A stretch of DNA of 64,000 nt, from positions 54,353-118,352 of the forward strand of contig DXCO01000035.1 in assembly GCA_019115945.1 (NCBI GenBank), given 5' to 3'. This DNA is from Candidatus Borkfalkia excrementavium (GTDB lineage: Bacteria; Bacillota; Clostridia; Christensenellales; Borkfalkiaceae). Made by a program: the position numbers and the translations under genes. Shown one piece after another: positions 1 through 10,852 of this stretch (position 1 is the stretch's first letter; each line of letters starts with the position of its first letter). Below the pieces are notes generated by a model. The model was not told where the DNA came from. It saw nothing but the letters and a program-made list of their open reading frames with translations, and made no database searches.

Positions 1-1
1 T

Positions 2-433
2 CAGGAGGCGATCCATAAATATTGCCCCGCAGAGATGATGGTTACGTTGCTGCGTCGCTTCATGATGCGGATCGCGGAACGGATCTCTGAAAGGGTGGGG
101 TCGCAATGTATCATCACGGGAGAAAGTCTGGGGCAGGTGGCAAGTCAGACGATCGAGGGGATGACTTCCTCAAACGCCGTTGTCGAAAACTTGCCGGTTT
201 TGCGGCCGCTAGTGGGGTTTGATAAGACAGAAATTATAGAAATAGCAAGAAAAATCGGCACATACGATACTTCCGTATTGCCGTATGAAGATTGCTGTAC
301 CGTCTTTCTGCCGAAACATCCCCTGATCAAGCCCGACCTTGCAAAGGTTGAAGAAGCGGAAAAGAAATTGGATATAGGGGCTTTATTGGAAGAGGCCCTT
401 TCGTCCGAGGAAGAGGTTGTCTTCGGCAAATAA
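2..433 (+). CDS. thiI: tRNA 4-thiouridine synthase ThiI, C-terminal part (5' end outside window)
   Basis: Frame open from base 2 (QEAIHKYCPAEMMVTLLRRF...); ThiI PP-loop C-terminal motifs GESLGQVASQT and YEDCCTVFLPKHP. Confidence 0.93.
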   Translation, partial: QEAIHKYCPAEMMVTLLRRFMMRIAERISERVGSQCIITGESLGQVASQTIEGMTSSNAVVENLPVLRPLVGFDKTEIIEIARKIGTYDTSVLPYEDCCTVFLPKHPLIKPDLAKVEEAEKKLDIGALLEEALSSEEEVVFGK

Positions 434-477
434 GCGTTTGAATGAAAGGTCTCCGATTTTTCGGAGACCTTTTTGCA

Positions 478-2706
478 TCAATTTTCCCACCAGTCGAAAT
501 GATCGGATATCGTAGCGTTCTTTTTGGCGGATTTTGTGTAGACGACGGGGAGCCGGAGTTCTTTTCCGAATATTTTTTCGCCGCCGTCCGTCGTATAGTA
601 AGGGATTACGGTATACTCGTATTTTTCATTCGGAAGGATATTGTCATCTGTCAAAACCTGCTCGTGTTTTCCTTCATAAATCACCTTGCTTTTACCGTTC
701 AATGTCCGTTTTACCATAATATCATAGTACTCTGTCTGAGATAATTTGATAAAAACGCGATTATTTTTATATGCAACGGATGCTTTTGCTTCAGGGGCCT
801 TGAAAAATTTAGAGGTCTCTTTTGGCAGATTGCTCTTTCTGAAAATATCCGTAAAGGTATATTTTTTCGGCTGATTTTCGTCCGCCCGCACCACGGAATG
901 GTATTTGTCGAATGAGATTTTATCTAAAACGACCTCCTCAATATTCTCAGAATCGTGAAAGGAAGTCGGCCTCTTGTCCTTATAAATTTTTTTATCGATC
1001 AGCATTGCGTAATGGCAGGGAAGCCCTCCGCCCGTTATATCCGTAAGTTTGTTGTCGGCGTTTCCCATCCAGATATTGACGGTATAGTCTTTCGTATAGG
1101 AAACGGCGTATGCGTCCGTATTTCCCTTTTCGCTGCCGCAGGTGCCCGTTTTTGCGCAGACATCGAAGGGAAGTGCGGCCAGTTTTTTTGCGGTGCCCTC
1201 TTTTGCGGCGCTTTTTAAAATGTCGTTGACGATATAGACGGTATCTTCCGAAAAAACTTTTACCGGCAGAAGTTTTCTTTCGTATACGATATTTCCCTCC
1301 GAGTCCTCGATTTTTCTGATGAAGGCGGGCGGGCTGAAATATCCTTCGTTTGCAAACACGGAAAAGGCTCCCGTCAGTTGAGTCAGTGTGTATCCTTCGC
1401 TGACGCCGCCCAAAGCAAGTGATAGATTTTTATCTTTGCCGGATAGCCGCAGCCCCATTCGGGACAGATACTTTTCGCTCTTGTCGATCCCGAGCCGCGA
1501 AAGGGTCTTTACGGCCGGCACGTTCAGGCTTTGCGCAAGCGCCTGTCTGCATGTCACGTAGCCATGGTAAACATCTTTGTAATTGGACGGCGCATATCCG
1601 TCGAAGTTCGTCTTTTCATCTGCGATCGGAGTGCAGGCGGAAAGCAGATTTTCTTCAATGGCGGGCGCGTAGACGGCGAGCGGCTTGAACAGGGAACCGG
1701 GCTGGCGGGGGATATTCCCTTCGGTAGAGTAATAAGCGGCGATCCCGCAGGTCGCATTGTTTTCCACGACTATGCTTTTTCCCGACCGGTCGGCGTCCGT
1801 TTTCAGATTTTCCACATAATTTTGAAGCCCGCTGTCCATATAGGTGTAAATTTTATATCCTCGGGTGAAGGCGTAGGGCGAATAAATGGGCAGGTTTTCA
1901 AATTCCTCATAGGCGCACTGCAGGTACGATTTCGATGCGATTCCGTTGTCCTTTTTTTCGGGTAAAGGCGAAAGGATTTCTTTTTCGTAATCCGATTCGG
2001 AAATATAGCCTTGTTCGCGCATTCTTTTGAGCACGGCGTTTCGCGCGGAGAGGCATTTTTGCGGATTTATGAAGGGGGAATAATTTCCCGGCGAACGTAT
2101 GACTGCGGCAAGCATTGCGCTCTCTGCCTGCGATAGGCTTTCGGCGTCTTTCCCGAAATAATAGTTCGAAGCGCTTGCGATCCCGTAACAGTTGTGCCCG
2201 AAATAGATGGTATTCAGGTACATTTCAAGGATTTCGTCTTTTGAATACTTTTTTTCGAGCGCTCGCGTCAGTTTGATCTCTTTCAGTTTTCTCGACAAAG
2301 TTTTTTCGTTGGTGAGGTGGGTATTTTTTACGAGTTGCTGGCTGATTGTCGAGGCCCCCTGTTTGAAAGAGCGCGAGGTCAGATTTTTCAGGGTCGCTTT
2401 TGCGATGCGCGCATAGTCGAGGCCGTTATGTTTATAAAAGCGCTTGTCCTCCGTAGAGATGAAGGCGTTTTTTACGTGATCGGGCAGGCCGGAAAGTTTT
2501 ACTTTCTTGTTCGCGTTTTCAGAGGAAACGTCCGCGATCTTTTCGTCCGCTGCGTTGTAAACGGTGGCGTAACTTTCGGAAAGATATAGTTTGCCTTCAT
2601 CCAGCCGGCTGTTTTTTGTCGTGATGAAATAGAAAGCCGTTCCCGCGATCGCCGCGATCGCGACAAGGGCGAGGAAAACGATCAAAATCCTTCTCAATAT
2701 TTTCAT
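478..2706 (-). CDS. Class A penicillin-binding protein (transglycosylase/transpeptidase)
   Basis: N-terminal TM, GT51 motifs (EDKRFYKHNGLD, GASTISQQLVKN), transpeptidase motifs (RQPGSLFKP, KTGT). Start set at internal Met MKILRRILIVF rather than the 2811 ORF start. Confidence 0.92.
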   Translation of the reverse strand: MKILRRILIVFLALVAIAAIAGTAFYFITTKNSRLDEGKLYLSESYATVYNAADEKIADVSSENANKKVKLSGLPDHVKNAFISTEDKRFYKHNGLDYARIAKATLKNLTSRSFKQGASTISQQLVKNTHLTNEKTLSRKLKEIKLTRALEKKYSKDEILEMYLNTIYFGHNCYGIASASNYYFGKDAESLSQAESAMLAAVIRSPGNYSPFINPQKCLSARNAVLKRMREQGYISESDYEKEILSPLPEKKDNGIASKSYLQCAYEEFENLPIYSPYAFTRGYKIYTYMDSGLQNYVENLKTDADRSGKSIVVENNATCGIAAYYSTEGNIPRQPGSLFKPLAVYAPAIEENLLSACTPIADEKTNFDGYAPSNYKDVYHGYVTCRQALAQSLNVPAVKTLSRLGIDKSEKYLSRMGLRLSGKDKNLSLALGGVSEGYTLTQLTGAFSVFANEGYFSPPAFIRKIEDSEGNIVYERKLLPVKVFSEDTVYIVNDILKSAAKEGTAKKLAALPFDVCAKTGTCGSEKGNTDAYAVSYTKDYTVNIWMGNADNKLTDITGGGLPCHYAMLIDKKIYKDKRPTSFHDSENIEEVVLDKISFDKYHSVVRADENQPKKYTFTDIFRKSNLPKETSKFFKAPEAKASVAYKNNRVFIKLSQTEYYDIMVKRTLNGKSKVIYEGKHEQVLTDDNILPNEKYEYTVIPYYTTDGGEKIFGKELRLPVVYTKSAKKNATISDHFDWWEN

Positions 2707-2775
2707 TGTATATACTCCGTTTACAGTATTTGAAATTTCATAAAAATTATTTAAGCGTGAACGAAAGCGAAAGAC

Positions 2776-2804
2776 TTGAAAAATTTCCTCAAAAAAGTTA
2801 TAAT
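2776..2804 (+). promoter_or_regulatory. Putative sigma-A promoter for miaB-mutS-mutL operon
   Basis: TTGAAA (2776-2781), 17 nt spacer, TATAAT (2799-2804), about 30 nt upstream of miaB ATG. Confidence 0.6.
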
Positions 2805-2834
2805 AGAGCATGAATTTAAGCGATACGGTACTTT

Positions 2835-4160
2835 ATGGAAAAATATTATCACATCGTTACGTACGGCTGTCAGATGAACGTACACGAGTCGGAAAAGATC
2901 GCGGGGATCCTGCGTGCAAAGGGATATGTTGCCTGCGACGGTGCGGAAGAGGCGGATATCGTCGTATTCAATACCTGTTGCATCCGCGAGAACGCGGAAA
3001 ATCACGCTTACGGAAATATAGGGGCGTTAAAAAAACTGAAAAGATCCCGTCCCGAAATGCTGATCGCGGTGGGCGGCTGCATGACGCAGCAGGAGGGCGC
3101 CGCAGACAGGCTGCGGAAAAAGTTTCCCTTTGTGGATATCGTTTTCGGGACGCATAATCTGACCGCATTGGGCGATCTGATCGATCGCAAAACCGCGCAA
3201 AAGAAAGCAGTCGTGGAGATCGGTCGGGAAGAGCCCGTTTCGGATGAAGACGAGGATATTTCTTTCCGCACGAGTTATCCCAACGCATGGGTCAACATCA
3301 TGTACGGGTGCAATAATTTCTGTTCCTATTGCATCGTGCCTTACGTGCGGGGGCGCGAACGCAGCCGCCGTCCGGACAATATACTTTCCGAAGTCAGTGC
3401 CTTGCTCGATGGCGGCTATAAAGAAATTACCCTTTTGGGGCAGAACGTCAATTCTTATGGCAACGATATGGGCGGCGCCTTTTCCTTTCCCGGGCTTTTG
3501 GATCGGATCTGCGAAAGAAAGGGAAAATACAGGCTCCGTTTTATGACCAGCAACCCCAAAGATTTCGGCGAGCCGCTCATCCGTTCGATCGAAAAAAACG
3601 AACAGATCTGCCATCTTGTCCATCTTCCCGTGCAGGCGGGGTCGGACAGGATCCTGAAACTGATGAACCGAAAGTATACGGCTTCGGAATACCTGAAGAA
3701 AGTGGAACTTTTAAGAAAAATCGTGCCCGATTGCCAACTGACGTCGGACATCATGGTCGGGTTCCCCACGGAGACGGAGGAAGATTTCCGTGCGACGCTC
3801 GACCTTGTCAGAGAGGCGGATTTTTCTACTGCGTTCACGTTCGTATATTCGCCTCGGAGCGGCACGAAAGCGGCGGCCATGGAGGGGCAGATCCCCGAAG
3901 AGGTAAAAAAAGAGCGCATCATGCGCCTGGTGGAAGCGGTCAATGCGCGGACGAGGGAAAAATCTTCGGCATATCTCGGCAAAACGGCGGAGATTCTGTG
4001 CGAGGATTTCGACGAGAAAAAGAGCCTGTATCTGGGGCGCGACGAATACGGCAGGATGGGCTATTTTAAGAGCGATGCCGACGTTCGCGGACGATTTGTG
4101 AAACTGAAAATCAATGATGCATCGGGCGTTTCGCTCTACGGCGATCTGGTCGAAGAATAA
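2835..4160 (+). CDS. miaB: tRNA-2-methylthio-N6-dimethylallyladenosine synthase MiaB
   Basis: TYGCQMNVHESE, radical SAM CNNFCSYCIVP, C-terminal TRAM region; adjacent to mutS. Confidence 0.95.
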   Translation: MEKYYHIVTYGCQMNVHESEKIAGILRAKGYVACDGAEEADIVVFNTCCIRENAENHAYGNIGALKKLKRSRPEMLIAVGGCMTQQEGAADRLRKKFPFVDIVFGTHNLTALGDLIDRKTAQKKAVVEIGREEPVSDEDEDISFRTSYPNAWVNIMYGCNNFCSYCIVPYVRGRERSRRPDNILSEVSALLDGGYKEITLLGQNVNSYGNDMGGAFSFPGLLDRICERKGKYRLRFMTSNPKDFGEPLIRSIEKNEQICHLVHLPVQAGSDRILKLMNRKYTASEYLKKVELLRKIVPDCQLTSDIMVGFPTETEEDFRATLDLVREADFSTAFTFVYSPRSGTKAAAMEGQIPEEVKKERIMRLVEAVNARTREKSSAYLGKTAEILCEDFDEKKSLYLGRDEYGRMGYFKSDADVRGRFVKLKINDASGVSLYGDLVEE

Positions 4161-4175
4161 ACAGAGGATGAAGAT

Positions 4176-6779
4176 ATGAGCAGCGGATTGTCGCCGATGA
4201 TGCGGCACTATCTGGAAGTAAAAGAAAAGTATAAGGATTGCGTGGTATTTTACCGTCTCGGCGATTTTTACGAGATGTTTTTCGACGACGCGATCGAAGT
4301 GTCGCGCCTTTTGGACCTTACCTTGACGGGAAGAGACTGCGGGCTTTCAGAGCGCGCGCCTATGTGCGGGATCCCGTTTCATGCGGCGGATACTTACGTT
4401 GCAAAATTGGTCGCGCTCGGCAAAAAGGTCGCGATCTGCGAACAATTATCCGATCCCGCAACCAGTAAGGGGATCGTCGAAAGAGGGGTGATCCGGGTCA
4501 TATCGGCGGGTACGCTCATCGAAGAATCCCTTCTCGACGAAAAGAAAAACAATTATATTGCCTGCTGTTATAAAGAAAAGGAAAAAAATTCTGTCGCCTG
4601 GACGGATATCACCACGGGCGAGTTCAATGCGGCTATCTTTGACGGGGAAGGGGGATTGGAAGATCTTTGCGAGTATCTTTTCAAACTCGCTCCTGCGGAG
4701 ATCATTGCCAACGAAGAGTTTTTGCTCGCCTCCAAGGAAAACCCGAATCTTCGTTCGGGCGGGCTTCCCGCAGTATCCTGTTACGTGCCGTGGGCGTTCG
4801 GTTTAAGGCATGCGGAAAAAAATCTTCTTGAACAGTTCGGCACAAAAACCCTCGTTCCCTATGGAATAGACGAAAATCCAGAAGCGGTCTGCGCGGCCGG
4901 CGCGCTGATCGAATATCTTCGCGAAACACAAAAACATGCCCTGAAAAATATAGACGGGATCAGGCTTGTCAATAAAGATAAATATATGATGATCGACGGA
5001 GCGGCGATCAAAAATCTCGAATTGACCAAGACGCTCGGCGGAGGAAAGCGAAAGGGGTCTCTCCTGTGGCTGCTTGACAATACGCAGACCGCCATGGGCG
5101 CACGGCTGATGAATTCGGTGGTTCTGAATCCGCTCGGCAACAGAGAGGATATACTCTATCGGCTGGACGGAGTGGAAGAATTATTCAACGCCACGGTCGT
5201 GCGTGCGGGCCTTTCGGAAACGCTTGGGGGCGTGCATGACATCGAGAGGATCGCGGGAAAAATTTCCAACAACAATCTGACGCCGCGCGACTGCGTGAAT
5301 CTCGGCGCGTCGCTCGCGCTCGTTCCGGCGCTTCGTTTTCACCTTTCAGGGTTTACCTCCAAAGTGCTCAAAGACATTGTCGAAGGGTTGGGAGATTTTT
5401 CGGAACTGTCCGGTCTTTTGGCGAATGCCTTTATCGAAAATCCTCCCGTCAATGTTAAAGAGGGCGGATATATCAAAAAGGGATACAGTCAGGAACTGGA
5501 CGAACAGCGCGCCCTGCACGAGGGCGGTGCTCGCATGATCGCCGAAATGGAGGCGAGGGAACGGGAAGAAACGGGGATCCGCAACCTGAAGATCAAATAC
5601 AATCGGGTTTTCGGGTACGGGATAGAGGTGACGAATTCCTTCAAAGACAAGGTCCCGTACCGTTATCAGCGCCGTCAGACGCTCACCAATGCAGAGCGTT
5701 TTGTGACGGACGAACTCAAAGAACTGGAAACAAAAATCCTTTCGAGCGCGGAAAAGAGCCTCGCTTTGGAAATTTCCCTCTTTGAACAGATCAAGAGCAT
5801 TCTTGCCGAAAATATCGGGAAATTAAAATCGCTTTCTTCGGCAATCGCGCTTCTCGATTGCCTCTTGTCCTTTGCCTGCGTATCCAAAGAGCGCTCTTAT
5901 TGCCGTCCTCAGATCGTTTCCGCGGGAGCGGAAATGGTCATCAAAGACGGAAGACATCCCGTTGTGGAGGCGCTTTCGAAAGAACGCTTCGTGCCCAACG
6001 ATACGACGCTGGGAGATGATACGCGCACGATGGTCATTACGGGGCCGAACATGGCCGGCAAAAGCACATATATGCGCCAAACGGCCCTGATCGCCCTGAT
6101 GGCGCATATCGGATGTTTTGTTCCCGCGCGTTCGGCAAGCATCCCCGTGCTCGACCGCATCTTTACGCGCGTCGGGGCGAGCGACAATCTGATCCTCGAC
6201 CAGAGTACGTTTATGGTGGAAATGACGGAAGTCGCTTCGATTATCCGGAACGCTACGCCCGATTCACTGTTGATTCTCGACGAGGTGGGCAGGGGGACCA
6301 GCACGTACGACGGTCTGAGCATCGCGTGGGCGGTGCTCGAGTATCTGACGCAGAATATCCGCGCGAAGACGATGTTTTCCACGCATTATCATGAACTTAC
6401 GGAATTGGAAGGGAAGATAGACGGGATCAAAAATTATAAAGTTACGGTCAAAGAGACTGCCGGTTCCATCATTTTCCTGCGCAAGATCGTCCGGGGCGGA
6501 ACGAACAAGAGTTTCGGTATAGAAGTTGCACGACTTGCTGGCATTCCGCCGGCAGTGACTTCCCGCGCAAAAGAGATCTTGAAACAGTTGGAAAAAAGCG
6601 ATATAGCGAAAAACGGAAATCTTTCCGATGCGGATAGGGCGGCCGCGGGAAATGCGGAGCAGGCTCCTTCGGAGAGCGAAGCGGAGCGTATCCTTCGCGA
6701 GATCGACGTGAACAATCTCTCGCCGATGCAGGCGCTTCAGATCCTTGCGGACCTTACGGAGAGAGTGAAAGGGGAATAA
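4176..6779 (+). CDS. mutS: DNA mismatch repair protein MutS
   Basis: N-terminal FYRLGDFYEMF, Walker A TGPNMAGKSTYMRQ, DEVGRGTSTYDG, FSTHYHEL. Confidence 0.97.
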   Translation: MSSGLSPMMRHYLEVKEKYKDCVVFYRLGDFYEMFFDDAIEVSRLLDLTLTGRDCGLSERAPMCGIPFHAADTYVAKLVALGKKVAICEQLSDPATSKGIVERGVIRVISAGTLIEESLLDEKKNNYIACCYKEKEKNSVAWTDITTGEFNAAIFDGEGGLEDLCEYLFKLAPAEIIANEEFLLASKENPNLRSGGLPAVSCYVPWAFGLRHAEKNLLEQFGTKTLVPYGIDENPEAVCAAGALIEYLRETQKHALKNIDGIRLVNKDKYMMIDGAAIKNLELTKTLGGGKRKGSLLWLLDNTQTAMGARLMNSVVLNPLGNREDILYRLDGVEELFNATVVRAGLSETLGGVHDIERIAGKISNNNLTPRDCVNLGASLALVPALRFHLSGFTSKVLKDIVEGLGDFSELSGLLANAFIENPPVNVKEGGYIKKGYSQELDEQRALHEGGARMIAEMEAREREETGIRNLKIKYNRVFGYGIEVTNSFKDKVPYRYQRRQTLTNAERFVTDELKELETKILSSAEKSLALEISLFEQIKSILAENIGKLKSLSSAIALLDCLLSFACVSKERSYCRPQIVSAGAEMVIKDGRHPVVEALSKERFVPNDTTLGDDTRTMVITGPNMAGKSTYMRQTALIALMAHIGCFVPARSASIPVLDRIFTRVGASDNLILDQSTFMVEMTEVASIIRNATPDSLLILDEVGRGTSTYDGLSIAWAVLEYLTQNIRAKTMFSTHYHELTELEGKIDGIKNYKVTVKETAGSIIFLRKIVRGGTNKSFGIEVARLAGIPPAVTSRAKEILKQLEKSDIAKNGNLSDADRAAAGNAEQAPSESEAERILREIDVNNLSPMQALQILADLTERVKGE

Positions 6780-8741
6780 ATGGCGAAAATCAATATACTT
6801 GACAGCAACGTATATAACAGGATCGCCGCGGGAGAGGTCGTTGAACGTCCCGCTTCGGCGGTCAAAGAATTTGTCGAAAACAGCCTCGACGCCGGAGCAA
6901 AAAATATCGTGATCCGCATAGAGAGGGGCGGAAAGGATCTGATTTCCGTTTCAGACGACGGGGCGGGGATCGAAAAATCGGAAATGTATTCCGCATTTCT
7001 TCCGCACGCGACGAGTAAGATCGAAAAGGCGGAAGATCTCGATGCGATCACGACGCTGGGTTTTCGGGGCGAGGCACTCGCTTCCATCGCTTCCGTTTCT
7101 CGGGTCACTCTGCGCTCCAAGACTGCCGGGGAAGAGTCTGCCGGCGAACTTGTCTGTGCGGGCGGAAAGATGGGGGAGATATTGCCGTGCGCATTGAGCG
7201 GAGGGACGGAGATCGTTGCGGAAAATCTGTTTTACAATACGCCCGTCCGCGCAAAATTTATGAAGACGGACAAAGGGGAGGAGAGCGAGGTTTCCGCGGT
7301 CGTTTCCCGCTTCGTGCTCGGCAATCCTGAAGTTGCGTTCAAATATTACATTGACGGAAAATTGTCTTTGCAGTCTTTCGGCGGCGGACTGGACGAGGCG
7401 GTCGCGGCGGTTTATGGGGCGTCGGTGATTGCGGAATGCTATCAGATCGATGCGGTCAAACACGGGATCCGGCTGAGAGGGTATCTCGGCAAACCGACCT
7501 TTACCAAGGCAAACCGTACCTATCAAAGCGTATTTGTGAACGGCCGTTATGTCGTAAACAATACCATTTCTTCCGCAATTTCCAATGCGTATGCCAGTTA
7601 TCTGATGAAGCGCCAGTATCCTTTTTACGTACTGTTCGTAGACGTTCCGCCGGAAATCGTGGACGTCAATGTTCATCCGAATAAATCCGACGTCCGCTTT
7701 GAAAACAATCAGATCATTTACGGCAGTATTTATTCGGTCGTTTCCGCCGTTTTGGACGGAAATGCGTCGGCGATAGAATATGTCGTCGGCGGAACGGACG
7801 AGGCAGAGAAAGAAAAGTCTGCCGAGCATCCTTCAAACGGTGCGCTGCCCTCTTTTGATTCGGGCAAAATTACCGCCGATAGAAAGTTTGATCCCGGTTT
7901 GTCGGCGGAAGATTTGCGGAAAGGGGAAAAGGAAGAGAGAGCCTTTGCTTCTCCGACGTATACGATGCCCAAACGGCAAACGCCCGTCATGATAGAATTT
8001 CATGACAGCGCAGCGGTTTCGGAGCCTTTCAAACCTGAAAAAGCCGACCTTCAAAAGGCGGAAGAAAATTTTTCGGAAGATCTGCAAAAAACGACCGATA
8101 TTTTTGAAGAAAATAAGCGCTATCTCGACGCTTTGGAAAAAAAGGCGAAACAGCAAAAACTTATATTTGACAGCGCGGAATACAAAGGATGTCTTTTTAA
8201 CACTTATCTCATTTACGAAGCGGGCGACGATGCCTATATCATCGATCAGCACGCGGCGCACGAGCGCCTGATTTTTGACCGCCTACGCGCGGAGATGGAG
8301 GAGAGAAGAATTGTCCGTCAGCCGATGCTGGTGCCTTATATCGTCAATGCAAACCATGCAGAGGCACAATTTCTGTCGGACAATCTGACGAATATCGAAG
8401 AGATCGGGTTTGAGATCGAAGAATTCGGAGCTGGCAGTTTCAAAATTTCTTCCGTGCCTTTGGACCTGCAGGATATCGATCTTGACAGTTTTTTCCGCGA
8501 CCTTTTGGGCGAAATAGGAAATCTGAAGGGGATAAAACTGTCAGAACTTTTGCGGGATAAGATCGCCATGACTGCGTGCAAGCATGCGGTTAAAGGCGGG
8601 ATGTCTCTCACCGATTCGGAAAAAGAAAAATTATTTGAAATGCTCCGCGGCGATATGGGGCTGAAGTGTCCGCACGGCAGGCCGATCGCCGTAAAACTCA
8701 GTAAATATGAAATCGAAAAAATGTTCAAAAGGATTGTCTGA
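6780..8741 (+). CDS. mutL: DNA mismatch repair protein MutL
   Basis: IAAGEVVERPASAVKEFVENSLDAGA, DDGAGI, GFRGEALASI, NTPVRAKF; C-terminal QHAAHERL. Confidence 0.97.
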   Translation: MAKINILDSNVYNRIAAGEVVERPASAVKEFVENSLDAGAKNIVIRIERGGKDLISVSDDGAGIEKSEMYSAFLPHATSKIEKAEDLDAITTLGFRGEALASIASVSRVTLRSKTAGEESAGELVCAGGKMGEILPCALSGGTEIVAENLFYNTPVRAKFMKTDKGEESEVSAVVSRFVLGNPEVAFKYYIDGKLSLQSFGGGLDEAVAAVYGASVIAECYQIDAVKHGIRLRGYLGKPTFTKANRTYQSVFVNGRYVVNNTISSAISNAYASYLMKRQYPFYVLFVDVPPEIVDVNVHPNKSDVRFENNQIIYGSIYSVVSAVLDGNASAIEYVVGGTDEAEKEKSAEHPSNGALPSFDSGKITADRKFDPGLSAEDLRKGEKEERAFASPTYTMPKRQTPVMIEFHDSAAVSEPFKPEKADLQKAEENFSEDLQKTTDIFEENKRYLDALEKKAKQQKLIFDSAEYKGCLFNTYLIYEAGDDAYIIDQHAAHERLIFDRLRAEMEERRIVRQPMLVPYIVNANHAEAQFLSDNLTNIEEIGFEIEEFGAGSFKISSVPLDLQDIDLDSFFRDLLGEIGNLKGIKLSELLRDKIAMTACKHAVKGGMSLTDSEKEKLFEMLRGDMGLKCPHGRPIAVKLSKYEIEKMFKRIV

Positions 8742-9660
8742 AAAGACGGCCGTCGTGATCTGCGGTGCCACGGCCTCGGGCAAAACGGGTTTTTCCGTCG
8801 ATATCGCCGAAGCGGTCGGCGGAGAAGTTGTTTCGGCCGACTGCATGCTGGTATATAAAAGACTGAATATCGGCACGGCAAAACCGACGGTGGAAGAGCG
8901 CAAAGGGATTCCGCATTACATGATCGACGTAGCGGAACCGGAACAGGGTTATTCTGTAAGCGATTACGAAAACGCCGCTCTCCCGTTGGTTTATGATATC
9001 GTTCAAAGAGAAAAGGTGCCCGTTATCTGCGGGGGAACAGGGTTTTATATTCAATCTCTTTTGTTTGAAAGGCAAAACGGAAATGTTCCCGCCGATGCCC
9101 GCATCCGTGAAAAATACGAAAATCTTGCCCTCGAAAAGGGGAAAGGATACGTGCATTCGATGCTGGCCGAAGTTGATCCCGAAAGCGCGGAGAAATTGCA
9201 TCCGAACGATTTGAAGCGGGTCATCAGAGCACTGGAAATTTTTGAATGCACGGGCAGAAAAAAATCTGAACAGAGGGACGGATTTGAGCCTAGGATCCGT
9301 TACGCCGCTTTTGCCTTTGATTATCCCAGAAATATATTGTACGAGCGGATCGACAGGCGGGTGGATCAAATGCTTTCCGCGGGGTTGGTCGACGAAGTGG
9401 AGTCTCTGTACAGGGACGGAATAGATGAACGCTGTCAATGCATGCAGGGAATCGGATATAAAGAAGTGCTCGAATTTTTGAAAAACAGAATTTCGTACAG
9501 TACTATGTCAGACATGATCAAGCAAAATACGCGAAATTATGCAAAACGTCAGATCACTTTTTTTAAAAAGTTTCCGAATCTGATCTGGCTGGATCCGGAG
9601 GCGAAAGAGAACGTAGAGAGGGTTTCGGAATATGTTGTCGGCAGAAAAACTGATTTCTGA
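8707..9660 (+). CDS. miaA: tRNA dimethylallyltransferase MiaA
   Basis: GATASGKTGFSVDIA, SADCMLVYKRLNIGTAKP, GGTGFYIQ, QGIGYKE; overlaps mutL by 35 nt with this start. Confidence 0.94.
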   Translation: MKSKKCSKGLSEKTAVVICGATASGKTGFSVDIAEAVGGEVVSADCMLVYKRLNIGTAKPTVEERKGIPHYMIDVAEPEQGYSVSDYENAALPLVYDIVQREKVPVICGGTGFYIQSLLFERQNGNVPADARIREKYENLALEKGKGYVHSMLAEVDPESAEKLHPNDLKRVIRALEIFECTGRKKSEQRDGFEPRIRYAAFAFDYPRNILYERIDRRVDQMLSAGLVDEVESLYRDGIDERCQCMQGIGYKEVLEFLKNRISYSTMSDMIKQNTRNYAKRQITFFKKFPNLIWLDPEAKENVERVSEYVVGRKTDF

Positions 9661-10852
9661 AAGTGAAAAGAAATTAAAACTTTTGTTTGCGCAGGCGGAG
9701 GAAATTGCGCAGTTCAACCAAGGAAAAGTTCTGGATGCGTTCCGCAATGCAAAAATTGCTTTGCGGCATTTTGCGGCCTCTACCGGTTACGGCTATGGGG
9801 ATGAAGGGAGAGATACGCTGAACGCGCTCTTTGCGGATGTTTTCGGGGCGGAGGCTTCGCTCGTTTCTCCGCATTTGCTTTCCGGAACGCATGCTTTGAC
9901 GGCGGCGCTTTTCGGTGTTTTGAAAACGGGAGACGTCTTATACAGCATTTCAGGAAATCCTTACGATACGCTTTTGGAAGTGATCGGCGGCAAAAACGTA
10001 GGGTCTTTGGCGGATTACGGGATCGGATACAAAAAGACGGATTTGAAAGAGGGAAATTTTGATCTTGCTGCAATTCAGGAAGGGTTAAAAGATCCGCACG
10101 TGAAAGTGGTCTATATTCAAAGATCCCGCGGGTACGAGTGGCGCGATGCGCTGAGCGAAGAAAAAATCAAAAATGTATGCTCTTTTGTCCGCGGGCAGGG
10201 ATTTAGCGGTTGTATTTTTGTAGACAATTGTTACGGCGAATTTGTCGAAAAGACCGAGCCAACGCAATGCGGCGCGGATCTTGCGGTGGGTTCTCTGATC
10301 AAAAACGCGGGGGGCGGACTGGCGCCGACCGGCGGTTACATCGCGGGCAAAAAAGAGTATGTGGATGCGGTTGCGCGCAGGGTAACCGCGCCGTCCGTCG
10401 GGGCGGAGATCGGATCGTATGCTTTCGGGTATCAATATTTTTATCAGGGCATATTTATGGCACCGCATGTCGTAAGCCAGGCAGTGAAAGGGAGCCTGTT
10501 GATCGGGCAGTGCCTTCAGTCTCTCGGATACGAGACGTCGCCTTCGCTCGATTGTCTTCCTTTTGATATCACGAGGGCGATCCGTTTCAAGACGAAAAAC
10601 GAATTGATCGGGTTTATACAGGCTGTTCAGGAAGCCTCTCCGGTAGACAGTTTTCTGACGCTCGAACCTTGGGATATGCCGGGTTACGGCGATCAGGTCA
10701 TCATGGCGGCCGGTACGTTTGTGCAGGGTGCCTCGATCGAACTTTCTGCGGATGCACCGATCAAAGAACCTTACACTGCCTATTTTCAGGGCGGACTGAC
10801 TTACGAACATTGCAAATATGCCTTGGCAAAAGTTTTGCAGAAATTGATCTGA
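9632..10852 (+). CDS. ynbB: Methionine gamma-lyase family / YnbB-like PLP-dependent protein
   Basis: Motifs YGYGDEGRDTLNALFADVFGAEASLVSPHLLSGTHAL and SLIKNAGGGLAPTGGYIAGK; downstream of miaA as in other Bacillota. Confidence 0.85.
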   Translation: MLSAEKLISESEKKLKLLFAQAEEIAQFNQGKVLDAFRNAKIALRHFAASTGYGYGDEGRDTLNALFADVFGAEASLVSPHLLSGTHALTAALFGVLKTGDVLYSISGNPYDTLLEVIGGKNVGSLADYGIGYKKTDLKEGNFDLAAIQEGLKDPHVKVVYIQRSRGYEWRDALSEEKIKNVCSFVRGQGFSGCIFVDNCYGEFVEKTEPTQCGADLAVGSLIKNAGGGLAPTGGYIAGKKEYVDAVARRVTAPSVGAEIGSYAFGYQYFYQGIFMAPHVVSQAVKGSLLIGQCLQSLGYETSPSLDCLPFDITRAIRFKTKNELIGFIQAVQEASPVDSFLTLEPWDMPGYGDQVIMAAGTFVQGASIELSADAPIKEPYTAYFQGGLTYEHCKYALAKVLQKLI

